Shown: one piece after another, positions 25,479-33,961 of the stretch
How positions within the stretch are numbered: position 1 is the stretch's first letter
Layout of the letters: the number at the start of each line of letters is the position of its first letter
NCBI RefSeq assembly: GCF_015674855.1
Contig: NZ_JADMLG010000008.1
Coordinates: forward strand, 1 to 64,000
Length of the DNA: 64,000 nucleotides
Reading direction: 5' to 3'
Origin: Nocardia bovistercoris
Lineage (GTDB): Bacteria > Actinomycetota > Actinomycetes > Mycobacteriales > Mycobacteriaceae
Position numbers and translations under genes: made by a program
Notes under the pieces: generated by a model
The model's input: the letters and a program-made list of their open reading frames with translations, nothing else
Told to the model about the DNA's origin: nothing
Databases searched by the model: none

Positions 25479-25994
25479 CTAAGCGGATTTCACCGTTCGG
25501 CCGGTCTTCGTACTCCGTGCAGCCTTGGCCGCACCGCTCTTCGCCACCACGCGCCCGGTCTTCGCGTCGCGGGTAGTCGATTCGGCATTGCCGCTGCGAG
25601 TGGCCGAACCGCCGTCGAGCTGCGAAACACGCTGAGCGCTCATTTTCAGAATCACGGCCACGTCGCGTACCGGCAGCCCTTTGTCACGTAACTGCTCGAC
25701 CACAGCGCGGGACGCGGAGGCAGCGGCAGCCTGCACCGCCTGCGCGGCCGCGACCTGCGCCCGCGCCCGCTCAGCGCTCTCCAGCAACTCCGGATCCCCG
25801 ATATCGGGAACCACGGTTACTTCCACCTGCTCGGCCGGAATATCCTCGAGCAGCGAGATGGCATCGGCCACCATCGCCGGGATTTGCTCCAACCGCTTGG
25901 CCTGGGTAAATGCCCCATCGACTTCCGGGACCTCCACGGCCCACCAATCTCCGCTACGGCGTGCGATGGCGGTTACCTGCATCTCACTCACCAT
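25479..25994 (-). CDS. hicB: HicB-like antitoxin
   Basis: 171 residues. The N-terminal part (about 4-65) resembles the HicB fold (TAIARRSGDWWAVEVPEVDG); a helical Ala-rich segment follows, then a likely DNA-binding helix-turn-helix (LRDKGLPVRDVAVILKMSAQ, about 103-122). The C-terminal 40 residues are a Lys/Ser/Thr-rich, probably disordered tail. It overlaps hicA by 11 bases and would neutralise the toxin and repress the operon. Assignment rests on the partner gene and architecture; similarity to the HicB core is modest. Confidence 0.7.
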   Translation of the reverse strand: MVSEMQVTAIARRSGDWWAVEVPEVDGAFTQAKRLEQIPAMVADAISLLEDIPAEQVEVTVVPDIGDPELLESAERARAQVAAAQAVQAAAASASRAVVEQLRDKGLPVRDVAVILKMSAQRVSQLDGGSATRSGNAESTTRDAKTGRVVAKSGAAKAARSTKTGRTVKSA

Positions 25995-26178
25995 CCATTC
26001 CCAGCTGCTTGCGAATGCTCTTCACGGTCAGCTCGTTGAGCTCGTTGTGACGTGCGATCACCGTACGACGGCCGCCGACAACCACCTTGGTGTGATTGCC
26101 ACCCTCGATGATCTCAACCTCCGCGTCGATCCCGGCAGCGTAAGCGTGAATCTCTTTGAGCAGAGCTTTCCGTTTCAC
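25984..26178 (-). CDS. hicA: HicA-like mRNA interferase toxin
   Basis: 64 residues from GTG 26178, a normal HicA size. A dsRBD-like small protein with the catalytic-type histidine in EGGNHTKVVVGGR (H29) and the C-terminal ELTVKSIRKQLGM helix seen in HicA toxins. Toxin-first order with an overlapping antitoxin is the usual hicAB arrangement. Local GC is lower than in neighbouring genes, consistent with acquisition. Confidence 0.78.
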   Translation of the reverse strand: MKRKALLKEIHAYAAGIDAEVEIIEGGNHTKVVVGGRRTVIARHNELNELTVKSIRKQLGMDGE

Positions 26179-26183
26179 AAAAC

Positions 26184-26195
26184 GATAAGTCTATC
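26184..26195. promoter_or_regulatory. Palindrome in the hicAB promoter
   Basis: GATAAGTCTATC (arms GATA/TATC, 4-base centre) lies 6 bases upstream of hicA. On the minus strand a TTGACT / 18 bases / TATCGT pair spans it, so the palindrome overlaps the likely -10 element and fits a HicB operator. Confidence 0.45.
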
Positions 26196-26430
26196 CCCCC
26201 TAGAAAGTCAAGTAAAGAGGGGGTAGACCAGCTGCGGTTTCGCTCCCGGATTTCGGCGGGCACCGATTCGCAACCAGCGGCTCGAGCTGGCTTGTCCAGG
26301 TGCGCACCCAGCCGGACGACCTCGGGGCACCGCGCAGGCACCGGATCGAGTAGCGCCCTACCCTAGCTACTCCGAACACCCGAAAACAGACTGGTCCGTA
26401 TCCAATGTTCGACACGAGATAAGGACAGTC

Positions 26431-26652
26431 ATGAAGAAGATCGCCACTACCCTCGTCACCGGCATTCTCGCGGTCGGCGCCACCGCCGCTCTCGCCACCG
26501 GCATCGCCGCGGCGCAGCCCGGCGTCTACGTCGGCAACTACGCCACTCTGTCGGCCTGCCAGTCCGACGGCCGATCGCCGAGCACCGGAGGCAACTACTA
26601 CACCTGCGAACCGCAGGCCAACGGCACCTACAACCTCTACGTCAGCTACTGA
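26431..26652 (+). CDS. Small secreted protein with one cysteine pair
   Basis: 73 residues. The signal peptide (residues 1-29) is cleaved after GIAAA or AAAQ; the mature 44 residues are GVYVGNYATLSACQ, a short Ser/Gly-rich loop and NYYTCEPQANGTYNLYVSY, with two cysteines able to form one disulphide. No family recognised. GGACAG lies 5 bases before ATG. Alone between hicAB and a 380-base gap. Confidence 0.75.
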   Translation: MKKIATTLVTGILAVGATAALATGIAAAQPGVYVGNYATLSACQSDGRSPSTGGNYYTCEPQANGTYNLYVSY

Positions 26653-27034
26653 CCCCCACGACCCGCGCATGCGACGCCCCGAGTCCATCGCGATCGACGA
26701 CCACACCTACGGCCCGACCGTATCGGCCGAATTCCACGCCACGCCGTAGGCAGTGGTCGCCGGACTCCGCGACCCTTGCCCGAAACGACCGGTCCGGCAC
26801 GCACTCGACGATCCAAACCACGAACTCAGGTTCACTTACCCCGGCCGCGGGGAGCGAACACCGAGTGGGGCTCCTAACGACTCCGCCGATCCTCCACCAC
26901 CACGCTTCCTGCCTTCACCGGGCACTATCACCGTTCCTCAGCCATTGACACCAGTCTTTGATGGCAGTCGCCTTCAGTCAGGCCGACCCGGTTTCGTATG
27001 CTCGGTTCAAACGCCGCCGAACGAATGGTGACCC
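26653..27034. other. Intergenic region with an orphan CRISPR-repeat-like palindrome
   Basis: 382 bases; an open frame of 92 codons (26753-27031) has non-coding composition and no ribosome site. At 26829-26861 is GGTTCACTTACCCCGGCCGC followed by GGGGAGCGAACAC; it resembles a type I-E repeat end to end, but no second copy is present, so it is not an array. Otherwise nothing seen; the dehydrogenase promoter should lie near the 3' end. Confidence 0.4.
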
Positions 27035-28207
27035 ATGATCGACTTCACGATCCCCGCCGACCTCGCCGCCGAACGCGACCGCGTGCGGCAGTTCGTCATC
27101 GACACCATCATCCCGTTCGAGCGCGACCCTCGGGTGACCTCGCACGGCCCCAACGACGAACTGCGGCAGGAACTCGTCGAACTGGCCCGCGCGGAGAAGT
27201 TGCTGACCGTGCAGGCGCCGGAGGAGTTCGGCGGGCGCGGCCTCAGCCACGTCGAACAGGCCGTCATCTACGAGGCCGCGGGCTGGTCGACGCTCGGGCC
27301 GGTCGCGATGAACTGTGCCGCGCCCGACGAGGGCAATATGTACCTGCTGTCCAAGATCGCGAACCGCGAACAGGTAGAGCAGCACCTCATCCCGGCGATC
27401 AACGGCCACCGGCGCACCGTCTTCGCCATGACCGAGCCCTACGGCGCGGGCTCTGACCCGAATCAGCTCGCCACCGAAGCCGTATTCGACGGCGAGAACT
27501 TCACCGTCAACGGCCGCAAATGGCTCATCACCGGCGCCGACGGGGCCAAGACCTGGATCATCATGGCCAGGGTCGCGCCGAACCCGCACATCCCCGACGG
27601 GCCGACCCTGTTCCTCACCGAAGGCGGTCAGCCCGGCATCGTCATCGAACGCACCATGAACACCATGGACCGCAACTACGTCGGCGGTCACGGCGTCGTC
27701 CGGTTCGAGAACCTGGTGCTGCCGAAGTCGTCGCTGCTCGGCGAATCCGGGCAGGCCCTGCGCTACGCCCAACTGCGCCTCGCGCCCGCCCGCCTCACCC
27801 ACTGCATGCGCTGGCTCGGCGCCGCCGAACGCGCGCAGAGCATCGCCGTCGAATACGCGCGGACGCGCACCGCGTTCGGCAAACCCATCGGCGAACACCA
27901 GGGCGTGTCGTTCATGCTCGCCGACAACGAGGTCGCGCTGCACCAATGCCGCCTCACCATCTGGCACGCCTGCTGGCTGATGGACAACGGCGCCAAGGCC
28001 AGGCACGAGAGCTCGATGGCCAAATCCTTCGTCTCCGAGGAACTGTTCAAGGTCGCCGACCGCTGCGTGCAGGTCCTCGGCGGCATCGGCATCAGCGACG
28101 AGACCGTGGTCGAGATGATCTTCCGCGACATGCGCGCCTTCCGCCTCTACGACGGCCCCACCGAGGTCCACAAGTACGCCATCGGCCGTCAGGTGCTGCG
28201 CGGATAG
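27035..28207 (+). CDS. Acyl-CoA dehydrogenase family protein
   Basis: 390 residues, full-length. FAMTEPYGAGSDPNQLAT, FTVNGRKWLITGADGAKTW, RTAFGKPIGEHQGVSFMLAD and VQVLGGIGISDETVVEM are family segments; the C-terminal end is RLYDGPTEVHKYAIGRQVL, with the YDGPTE motif in place of the usual YEGTxE. This subtype is often encoded near aminoglycoside-phosphotransferase-like genes, but none is here; a crotonase follows after 88 bases on the same strand, suggesting a small beta-oxidation unit. Substrate unknown. Confidence 0.88.
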   Translation: MIDFTIPADLAAERDRVRQFVIDTIIPFERDPRVTSHGPNDELRQELVELARAEKLLTVQAPEEFGGRGLSHVEQAVIYEAAGWSTLGPVAMNCAAPDEGNMYLLSKIANREQVEQHLIPAINGHRRTVFAMTEPYGAGSDPNQLATEAVFDGENFTVNGRKWLITGADGAKTWIIMARVAPNPHIPDGPTLFLTEGGQPGIVIERTMNTMDRNYVGGHGVVRFENLVLPKSSLLGESGQALRYAQLRLAPARLTHCMRWLGAAERAQSIAVEYARTRTAFGKPIGEHQGVSFMLADNEVALHQCRLTIWHACWLMDNGAKARHESSMAKSFVSEELFKVADRCVQVLGGIGISDETVVEMIFRDMRAFRLYDGPTEVHKYAIGRQVLRG

Positions 28208-28295
28208 GCGGCCGAGCGGGGCTCGCGCGCGGCGGACGGCCGGTCGGCGTGCGGGTTGCTCGGGTACGGAAAATCGCGCGGGGCCTTCGATTACC

Positions 28296-29114
28296 ATGCT
28301 GGGCATGAGTTCGGAATTGCTCGTCGATGTCTCAGCGGGCATCGCCGTGCTCACACTCAACCGGCCCGCGCAGCAGAACGCCTTCACCCCGGCGCTGACG
28401 GCCGCGCTCAGCGCCGCCTTGCACCGCTGCGACACCGAGGACGCCATCCGCGTCGTCGTCATCACCGGCACCCCGCCCGCGTTCTGCGCGGGAGCCGACC
28501 TGTCGAGTCGCGTCGGCGAGGTCAGCGCCACCGTTGAACCCGCGCCCTGGCGGGTCCGCAAACCGGTCATCGCCGCCGTGAACGGGCACGCCGTCGGCAT
28601 CGGCCTCGCCCTCGCACTGCAATGCGACCTGCGCTACCTGGCCCGTGACGCCGTGTACGGCCTCAGCCAGGTCCGGCGCGGCGTACTCGCCGACGGATAC
28701 GCGCACTGGACGCTGCCGCGCCTGGTCGGCGTGGCGAACGCCGCCGACATCATGCTCACCGGCCGCACCTTCGACGGCGACGAAGCCAAGGCCATGGGCC
28801 TGGCCAACAGTTGCCTCGACGCCGCCGAAGTGTTGCCCACCGCAATGTCGGTGGCTCACGACATCGCCAACGGTTCGGCCCCGCTGACGGTCGGAATGTC
28901 CAAACGGCTGCTCTGGGAGGGCCTCGGCATGAGCCCGGCCATGGTCGGGCAGCTCGAAACCGATCTCAACGCGCACGCCGCCGCGAGCATCGACGGCGAC
29001 GAGGCGATGGCGGCGTTCCGCGAACGCCGCCAACCGAATTGGACCGGAAGCATCAGCTCGGAATGGCCGACGCTCGACGGCGGCACCGAAGCCGAGCGCC
29101 CGGTACTCGGCTGA
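28296..29114 (+). CDS. Enoyl-CoA hydratase/isomerase family protein
   Basis: 272 residues from ATG 28296; ATG 28305 (MSSELLVDVSAG) fits the family start better and neither has a clear ribosome site. Crotonase fold with oxyanion-hole loops ITGTPPAFCAGADLSS and VNGHAVGIGLALAL. The region that normally supplies the first catalytic Glu (xPExxxG) reads YGLSQVRRGVLADGYAHW, i.e. Gln instead of Glu, so a standard hydratase mechanism is doubtful. Likely cotranscribed with the upstream dehydrogenase. Confidence 0.85.
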   Translation: MLGMSSELLVDVSAGIAVLTLNRPAQQNAFTPALTAALSAALHRCDTEDAIRVVVITGTPPAFCAGADLSSRVGEVSATVEPAPWRVRKPVIAAVNGHAVGIGLALALQCDLRYLARDAVYGLSQVRRGVLADGYAHWTLPRLVGVANAADIMLTGRTFDGDEAKAMGLANSCLDAAEVLPTAMSVAHDIANGSAPLTVGMSKRLLWEGLGMSPAMVGQLETDLNAHAAASIDGDEAMAAFRERRQPNWTGSISSEWPTLDGGTEAERPVLG

Positions 29115-29134
29115 CCGACGCCGCTACCGCTTGC

Positions 29135-29413
29135 TCAGGCGTTGCCGGTCAACAGGATCAGGATGAAGAAGATCGCCATGATGATCATCAGAATCGTGCC
29201 GATGACCCCGAGGACGTAGCCGACCAGCACCTGCGCGCGGCCACCGTACCCGCCGCCGGACTCCTCGATCTGATCGAGCGCGCGCCTACCGAGCGCCCAG
29301 GCGACCGGCCCGGCGATACCGCAGCAGAGGATGCTCAGCGCCCCGAGGATCAGCACCGCCGTCGCGTTGGGGTGCTCGACAGGCTGCCCGATGGGTTTAT
29401 CCGGTATCACCAC
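29135..29413 (-). CDS. DUF4190-type two-TM membrane protein
   Basis: 92 residues: a short cytoplasmic N-terminus (DKPIGQPVEHPNA), TM1 with a CC pair (ILGALSILCCGIAGPVAWALG), linker RRALDQIEESGGGYGGRAQV, and TM2 with a strongly hydrophobic C-terminus. The linker 'GRxALxQI..S' and two-helix layout fit DUF4190. Start is GTG 29413 or GTG 29410. Convergent with the crotonase, 20 bases apart. Role unknown. Confidence 0.72.
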   Translation of the reverse strand: MVIPDKPIGQPVEHPNATAVLILGALSILCCGIAGPVAWALGRRALDQIEESGGGYGGRAQVLVGYVLGVIGTILMIIMAIFFILILLTGNA

Positions 29414-29810
29414 TCACCGAATTCTACTGGCACACCGCCCTATTTGGCAGCGTCCACGTCGCTGCGTGTTCGCGGACGGGTCGACCGCCAACCGGGTTCG
29501 GAGGACACCACCGCGCTCCGGTCCCGACTCACTGCCCGCCGCGCACGGCACGGCCGAACTCCGTGCGACACCGTACAGCGCCACGAATCATGCGCGACCG
29601 CACATCGCCTCGACCACGCGTCACACGAAGCCACGCACCAGCTCGGACGTGCGCGGCGGGTACAGCCAACTCAGCCGTACTCGTCGCGCACCGAATGAGC
29701 CCGTGCGGCGACACACGGCCGAACCGCGCGACCGACCGCGCACGGCAGCCGCCTGATCAGCGCCCGTCCTGGCGAATTACCTTCCTATCGGGGCGATTTC
29801 GTTACCGGGA
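29414..29810. other. Intergenic region, nothing recognised
   Basis: 397 bases between the DUF4190 start and the rlmB stop. Open frames here have non-coding composition; no RNA gene, strong hairpin or known motif seen. It must contain the promoter of the DUF4190 gene and any terminator of the rlmB operon. Confidence 0.4.
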
Positions 29811-30785
29811 TCAGAGGGCGCGCCGCTGCCTGGCGACCTCGGCCAGCACCACACCGGCCGCGACCGAGGCGTTCAGTGACTCGACCGGGCCCGCCATCGG
29901 AATGCTGAGCACCGCATCGCAGGTCTCCCTGACCAAGCGGGACAGGCCCTTGCCCTCCGAACCCACCACGATCACCGTGGGCGCGCTGCCGTCGAAATCG
30001 TCGAGCACCGTGTCGCCGCCCGCGTCGAGTCCGATGATCTGGTAGCCCTTCGCGGCCCAATCCTTCAGCGTGCGAGTCAGATTGGTGGCGCGGGCGACCG
30101 GAAGCCTGGCCGCGGCGCCCGCGCTGGTCCGCCACGCGACCGCGGTCACGCTGGCGCTGCGGCGCGACGGGATGAGCACGCCCTGACCGCCGAACGCGGC
30201 CACCGAGCGGATCACCGCACCCAGATTGCGCGGATCGGAGATATTGTCCAGCGCCACCAGCAGACCCGGCGTCGCGCCCGTGCGGACCCGGTCGAGCAGG
30301 TCGTCGGGGTGGGCGTAGCGGTAGGGCGGCACCTGTAGCGCGACGCCCTGGTGCAATCCGTTGGCGCTCAACCGATCCAGATCGGTACGCGGCACCTCGA
30401 GAATCGAGATGCCCGCGTCGCCCGCGAGTTTCACGCTCTCGGTGAGGCGATCGTCGTTCTCGGTGCCGACCGCAACGTACAGCGCGGTCGCGGGCACCTC
30501 GGCGCGCAGACACTCCACGACCGGATTGCGGCCGAGCACCAACTCCGGCCCGTCCTCGTTGCGGCGACCCGCCGGACGTCCCGGCGTCGTGCGGCCACCA
30601 GCGGTCGCCGCCTTCGCCTTCGCGGCGGCGCGTTTCGCGGCCGGATGCTTGGTGCGCATCTCGGCGGGCGGGGTGGCGCCGCGCCCCTCGAGTCCGCGCC
30701 TGCGCTTACCGCCGGAGCCGACGACCGCGCCCTTCTTGCTGCCGCCCTTCCTGATCGCGCCCCTGCGCTGCGAATTACCCGCCAT
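29811..30785 (-). CDS. rlmB: 23S rRNA 2'-O-methyltransferase, TrmH/SPOUT family
   Basis: 324 residues from ATG 30785, which shares one base with the cysS stop (TGATG). The first 75 residues are a Lys/Arg/Gly-rich tail, then a substrate-binding domain (LVLGRNPVVECLRA) and the SPOUT knot: NISDPRNLGAVIRSVAAFGG, VVGSEGKGLSRLVRETCD and SIPMAGPVESLNASVAAG. These are the three SAM-binding motifs of RlmB (Gm2251). It is the ortholog by position of M. tuberculosis Rv3579c. Part of the leftward carD-ispD-ispF-cysS-rlmB run. Confidence 0.92.
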   Translation of the reverse strand: MAGNSQRRGAIRKGGSKKGAVVGSGGKRRRGLEGRGATPPAEMRTKHPAAKRAAAKAKAATAGGRTTPGRPAGRRNEDGPELVLGRNPVVECLRAEVPATALYVAVGTENDDRLTESVKLAGDAGISILEVPRTDLDRLSANGLHQGVALQVPPYRYAHPDDLLDRVRTGATPGLLVALDNISDPRNLGAVIRSVAAFGGQGVLIPSRRSASVTAVAWRTSAGAAARLPVARATNLTRTLKDWAAKGYQIIGLDAGGDTVLDDFDGSAPTVIVVGSEGKGLSRLVRETCDAVLSIPMAGPVESLNASVAAGVVLAEVARQRRAL

Positions 30786-32188
30786 CACTTCGCCTTTCCA
30801 CGCGGGGCCGCCAACGACCATTCCGGTCCGGCCGCCGTATCGGTCACTTCGACACCCGCCGACTGCAACCGGTCGCGCGCGGCGTCGGCATCGGCCCAGT
30901 TCTTCGCGGCGCGCGCCTGCTGGCGCCGGTCGAGTTCGGCGCGAACCAGCACGTCGAGCGCGTCGAGCGCCGCCGAATTGTCCTGCGGGCGATACCACTG
31001 CGGATCGAGCGGGCACACCCCGAAGATCGCCAGCATGCCGCGCACCTGACCGGCCAGCTCGCGCGCCGCGTCGAGCGCACCCGATTCCAGCGCCTTGTTG
31101 CCCTCGTGCACCACCCGGTGCACCTCGGCCAGCGCGCGCGGGGCGGCCAGATCGTCGTCGAGCGCCTCGGCGAACGCGTCGGTCCATTTACCCACCGGAA
31201 TTTCACCGACCCGATCGGCAACCCGGTGCACGAATGCCTCGATGCGCTGATACGAAGCCGCCGCGTCGTGCAATGCCTTCTCGGAATATTCCAGCATCGA
31301 ACGATAGTGCGCACTGCCCAGATAGAACCGGAGTTCAACGGCGCGAACATTTTTCAGCACATTCGGAACGGAAAGCACATTGCCCAACGATTTCGACATC
31401 TTCTCGCCGCCGAGCGTCACCCAACCGTTGTGCAACCAGTACCGCGCGAATCCGTGACCGACGGCCTTCGACTGCGCGATTTCGTTCTCGTGGTGCGGAA
31501 AAACCAGATCCATGCCACCGCAGTGGATATCGAATTCCGGGCCGAGATAGAACTCGGCCATCGCGGAGCATTCCAGATGCCAGCCGGGACGGCCGGGACC
31601 CCACGGCGACGGCCACGTCGGCTCACCCGGTTTCGCGGCCTTCCACAGCGTGAAATCGCGCGGATCGCGCTTGCCCGCCCCGGCGCTCTCGCCCTGGTGC
31701 ACGTCGTCGAGCCGGTGACCCGACAGCTTGCCGTAATCGGGATAACTCACCACGTCGAAATAGACGTTGCCCTCCGAGGCGTAGGCGTGACCGCGCTCGA
31801 TGAGGCGCTGCATCATGTCGACCATCTGGGTGATGTGCCCGGTCGCGCGCGGCTCCGCCGATGGCGGCTGCACGCCGAGCTGCCGGTACGCCTTGTCGAA
31901 CGCGCGCTCGTAGGTGGCCGCCCACTCCCACCACGGCCTGCCCGCCTCGGCGGCCTTGGTCAGGATCTTGTCCTCGATATCGGTGACATTGCGGACGAAC
32001 CAGACGTCGTAGTCGTGCGCCTCCAGCCAGCGCCGCAGCACGTCGAACGCGACGCCGCTGCGCACATGACCGATATGTGGCTCGCCCTGCACGGTGGCGC
32101 CACACAGGTACACCGAAGCACGGCCGGGGACCAGTGGCGCGAATTCGCGCACGGTCCGCGTTTCGGTGTCAAAGAGGCGCAGAGTCAC
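30785..32188 (-). CDS. cysS: Cysteinyl-tRNA synthetase
   Basis: 467 residues, class I synthetase. The HIGH-type motif is CGATVQGEPHIGHVRSG, with the zinc-ligand cysteine just before it; KMSKSLGN is the KMSKS loop; ECSAMAEFYLG and FPHHENEIAQS hold further zinc ligands. Length separates it from MshC (about 410 residues), which lacks part of the C-terminal anticodon domain. Coupled to rlmB by a 1-base overlap and 65 bases after ispF. Confidence 0.95.
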   Translation of the reverse strand: MTLRLFDTETRTVREFAPLVPGRASVYLCGATVQGEPHIGHVRSGVAFDVLRRWLEAHDYDVWFVRNVTDIEDKILTKAAEAGRPWWEWAATYERAFDKAYRQLGVQPPSAEPRATGHITQMVDMMQRLIERGHAYASEGNVYFDVVSYPDYGKLSGHRLDDVHQGESAGAGKRDPRDFTLWKAAKPGEPTWPSPWGPGRPGWHLECSAMAEFYLGPEFDIHCGGMDLVFPHHENEIAQSKAVGHGFARYWLHNGWVTLGGEKMSKSLGNVLSVPNVLKNVRAVELRFYLGSAHYRSMLEYSEKALHDAAASYQRIEAFVHRVADRVGEIPVGKWTDAFAEALDDDLAAPRALAEVHRVVHEGNKALESGALDAARELAGQVRGMLAIFGVCPLDPQWYRPQDNSAALDALDVLVRAELDRRQQARAAKNWADADAARDRLQSAGVEVTDTAAGPEWSLAAPRGKAK

Positions 32189-32253
32189 GGCAGTCGATCC
32201 TAGTCGGTGTAGCTGGGGGTTCTCGCCCCGGCTCAGCCCTGCCGAACCGGGAA

Positions 32254-32739
32254 CTATGTCTTGTGATGCAGCAATGCCGTGGCGATCGCGGCGACGCCCT
32301 CACCGCGACCGGTGAGTCCGAGCCCGTCGGTGGTGGTCCCGGACACCGAGACCGGTGCGCCGAGCAGTTCACCCAGTACTTTCTGGGCCTCCGCGCGACG
32401 CGGTCCGATCTTGGGCCGATTGCCGATCACCTGTACAGCGGCATTGACAATCTCGAGGCCTTCTTCGTCGAGCAACCGGCGCACCTCTTCGAGCATTCGC
32501 GCACCCGATACATTCGCCCATTCCGGGCGTCCGGTGCCGAAGACCGCCCCCACATCGCCGAGACCGGCGGCCGAGAGCAGTGCGTCGCAGAGCGCGTGGG
32601 CGGCGACATCGCCGTCGGAATGTCCGGCGCATCCGTCGGCATCCTCGAACAGCAGGCCCGCCATCCAACATCGGCGGCCCGGTTCGATCGGGTGCACATC
32701 GCTGCCGATGCCGACCCGCATGCTCGCGACGTCGCTCAT
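32254..32739 (-). CDS. ispF: 2-C-methyl-D-erythritol 2,4-cyclodiphosphate synthase
   Basis: 161 residues from ATG 32739, which overlaps the ispD stop by four bases. MEP-pathway trimer enzyme: metal ligands in GIGSDVHPIEPG and AGHSDGDVAAHALCDALL, and the C-terminal SGTTTDGLGLTGRGEGVAA substrate loop. ispD-ispF adjacency with coupling is the classic arrangement. Confidence 0.95.
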   Translation of the reverse strand: MSDVASMRVGIGSDVHPIEPGRRCWMAGLLFEDADGCAGHSDGDVAAHALCDALLSAAGLGDVGAVFGTGRPEWANVSGARMLEEVRRLLDEEGLEIVNAAVQVIGNRPKIGPRRAEAQKVLGELLGAPVSVSGTTTDGLGLTGRGEGVAAIATALLHHKT

Positions 32740-33470
32740 GAGGCACGCACCGGCACGTCGGACTCGAGCCGCGACAGCATGGTCTCGGCGAGCGTCAGGT
32801 CCATCATGGTGGTGATCTTGAAAGCCATCGGGTCGCCCGCGACGGTGCGCACCCCGGCGCCGAGCAATTCGACGAGTCCCGCGTCGTCGGTGGCCCGCAC
32901 CCCGGAGGACACAGCGGCGTAGGCGGTGCGAAGCAGGTCGGCGGCGAAACCCTGCGGGGTCTGCACGGCGCGCAATCCGGCCCGGTCCGGCGTGCCGGTC
33001 ACGACACCGGAGGCGTCGACGGACTTGATCGTGTCGACCACGGGCAGCGCGGGCACGACCGCGGCGTGGCCCGCACGCAGCTGCGCCACCACCTCGGCGA
33101 TCAACCGGGGCGGCGTCAGCGCGCGGGCGGCGTCGTGCACCAGGAAATAGGCGGCGTCCGGCGCGGCGGCGATACCCGAGCGCACCGAATCGGTGCGCTC
33201 GACACCGCCGACCACGACCTGCACGGCGTCCGCGGGGGATACGGACGAACCGGGTAGCAGGGCGACGGCGCTCTCGACCAGATCGGCGGGGACCATGACG
33301 ATGATCCGGTCGACGGCTCCCGAGGCGATCAAACCCTCGACGGCGAGCCGAACCATGGGTCTGCCGCCGACCTCGACGAACGCCTTGGGCATGTTCGCGC
33401 CCAAACGCACGCCGCGACCGGCGGCAGGTACCAAGGCAACGACAGTGCTGTCGCTGTCGGCGGTATTCAC
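32736..33470 (-). CDS. ispD: 2-C-methyl-D-erythritol 4-phosphate cytidylyltransferase
   Basis: 244 residues from GTG 33470. Nucleotide-binding motif VPAAGRGVRLGANMPKAF, YFLVHDAARALTPP, and GLRAVQTPQGFAADLLRTAY are all IspD hallmarks. Supplies CDP-methylerythritol in isoprenoid synthesis. Two bases downstream of carD and overlapping ispF by four, so cotranscribed with both. Confidence 0.95.
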   Translation of the reverse strand: MNTADSDSTVVALVPAAGRGVRLGANMPKAFVEVGGRPMVRLAVEGLIASGAVDRIIVMVPADLVESAVALLPGSSVSPADAVQVVVGGVERTDSVRSGIAAAPDAAYFLVHDAARALTPPRLIAEVVAQLRAGHAAVVPALPVVDTIKSVDASGVVTGTPDRAGLRAVQTPQGFAADLLRTAYAAVSSGVRATDDAGLVELLGAGVRTVAGDPMAFKITTMMDLTLAETMLSRLESDVPVRAS

Positions 33471-33472
33471 GG

Positions 33473-33961
33473 TCAGGAGGCCGCTGCGAGGACCTCGTCG
33501 AGCAGGGTCTCGGCCTTGCCGTCGTCGGTGCCCTCCGCGAGCGCGAGTTCACCGACGAGGATCTGACGAGCCTTGGCGAGCATTCGCTTCTCACCGGCCG
33601 ACAGTCCGCGATCCTGCTCCCGGCGCCACAGGTCGCGAACGACCTCGGCCACCTTGTTCACATCGCCGGAGGCCAACTTCTCCAGGTTGGCCTTGTAGCG
33701 ACGCGACCAGTTGGTCGGCTCCTCCGTGTGCGGCGCCCGCAGCACCTGGAAGACTCGGTCGAGACCCTCCTGGCCGACGACGTCACGAACGCCGACGTAT
33801 TCGGCGTTCTCCGCGGGAACCCGAACAGTGAGGTCGCCCTGGGCGACCTTCAGGACCAGATACTCTTTTTGCTCACCCTTGATAGTGCGAGTCTCGATTG
33901 CTTCGATCAGCGCCGCTCCGTGGTGGGGGTAAACGACGGTGTCTCCGACCTTAAAAATCAT
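33473..33961 (-). CDS. carD: RNA polymerase-binding transcription regulator CarD
   Basis: 162 residues from ATG 33961 (MIFKVGDTVVYPHHGAALIE); the open frame could add nine residues, but the MIFK start is that of M. tuberculosis CarD, with near-identity throughout. The N-terminal RNAP-interaction domain (1-about 70) is followed by an all-helical DNA-binding domain with the conserved Trp in LRAPHTEEPTNWSRRYKANL-type sequence near residue 85. CarD stabilises open complexes at rRNA and other promoters. First gene of the leftward run. Confidence 0.97.
   Translation of the reverse strand: MIFKVGDTVVYPHHGAALIEAIETRTIKGEQKEYLVLKVAQGDLTVRVPAENAEYVGVRDVVGQEGLDRVFQVLRAPHTEEPTNWSRRYKANLEKLASGDVNKVAEVVRDLWRREQDRGLSAGEKRMLAKARQILVGELALAEGTDDGKAETLLDEVLAAAS

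Noticed and set aside
25465..25482. CGAAACGTGCTCTA as a KstR box downstream of the ABC permease
   Set aside because: The GTT half-site reads GCT and it lies between two convergent gene ends, with no steroid gene nearby.
26249..26357. Open frame ending VRTQPDDLGAPRRHRIE as a gene remnant
   Set aside because: No start codon, ribosome site or recognisable family; could be chance in GC-rich DNA.
26829..26861. CRISPR type I-E repeat-like palindrome
   Set aside because: Only one copy; no second repeat or spacer within several hundred bases and no cas gene in the window.
26753..27031. 92-codon ORF before the acyl-CoA dehydrogenase
   Set aside because: Non-coding composition, no ribosome site, spans the orphan repeat-like palindrome.
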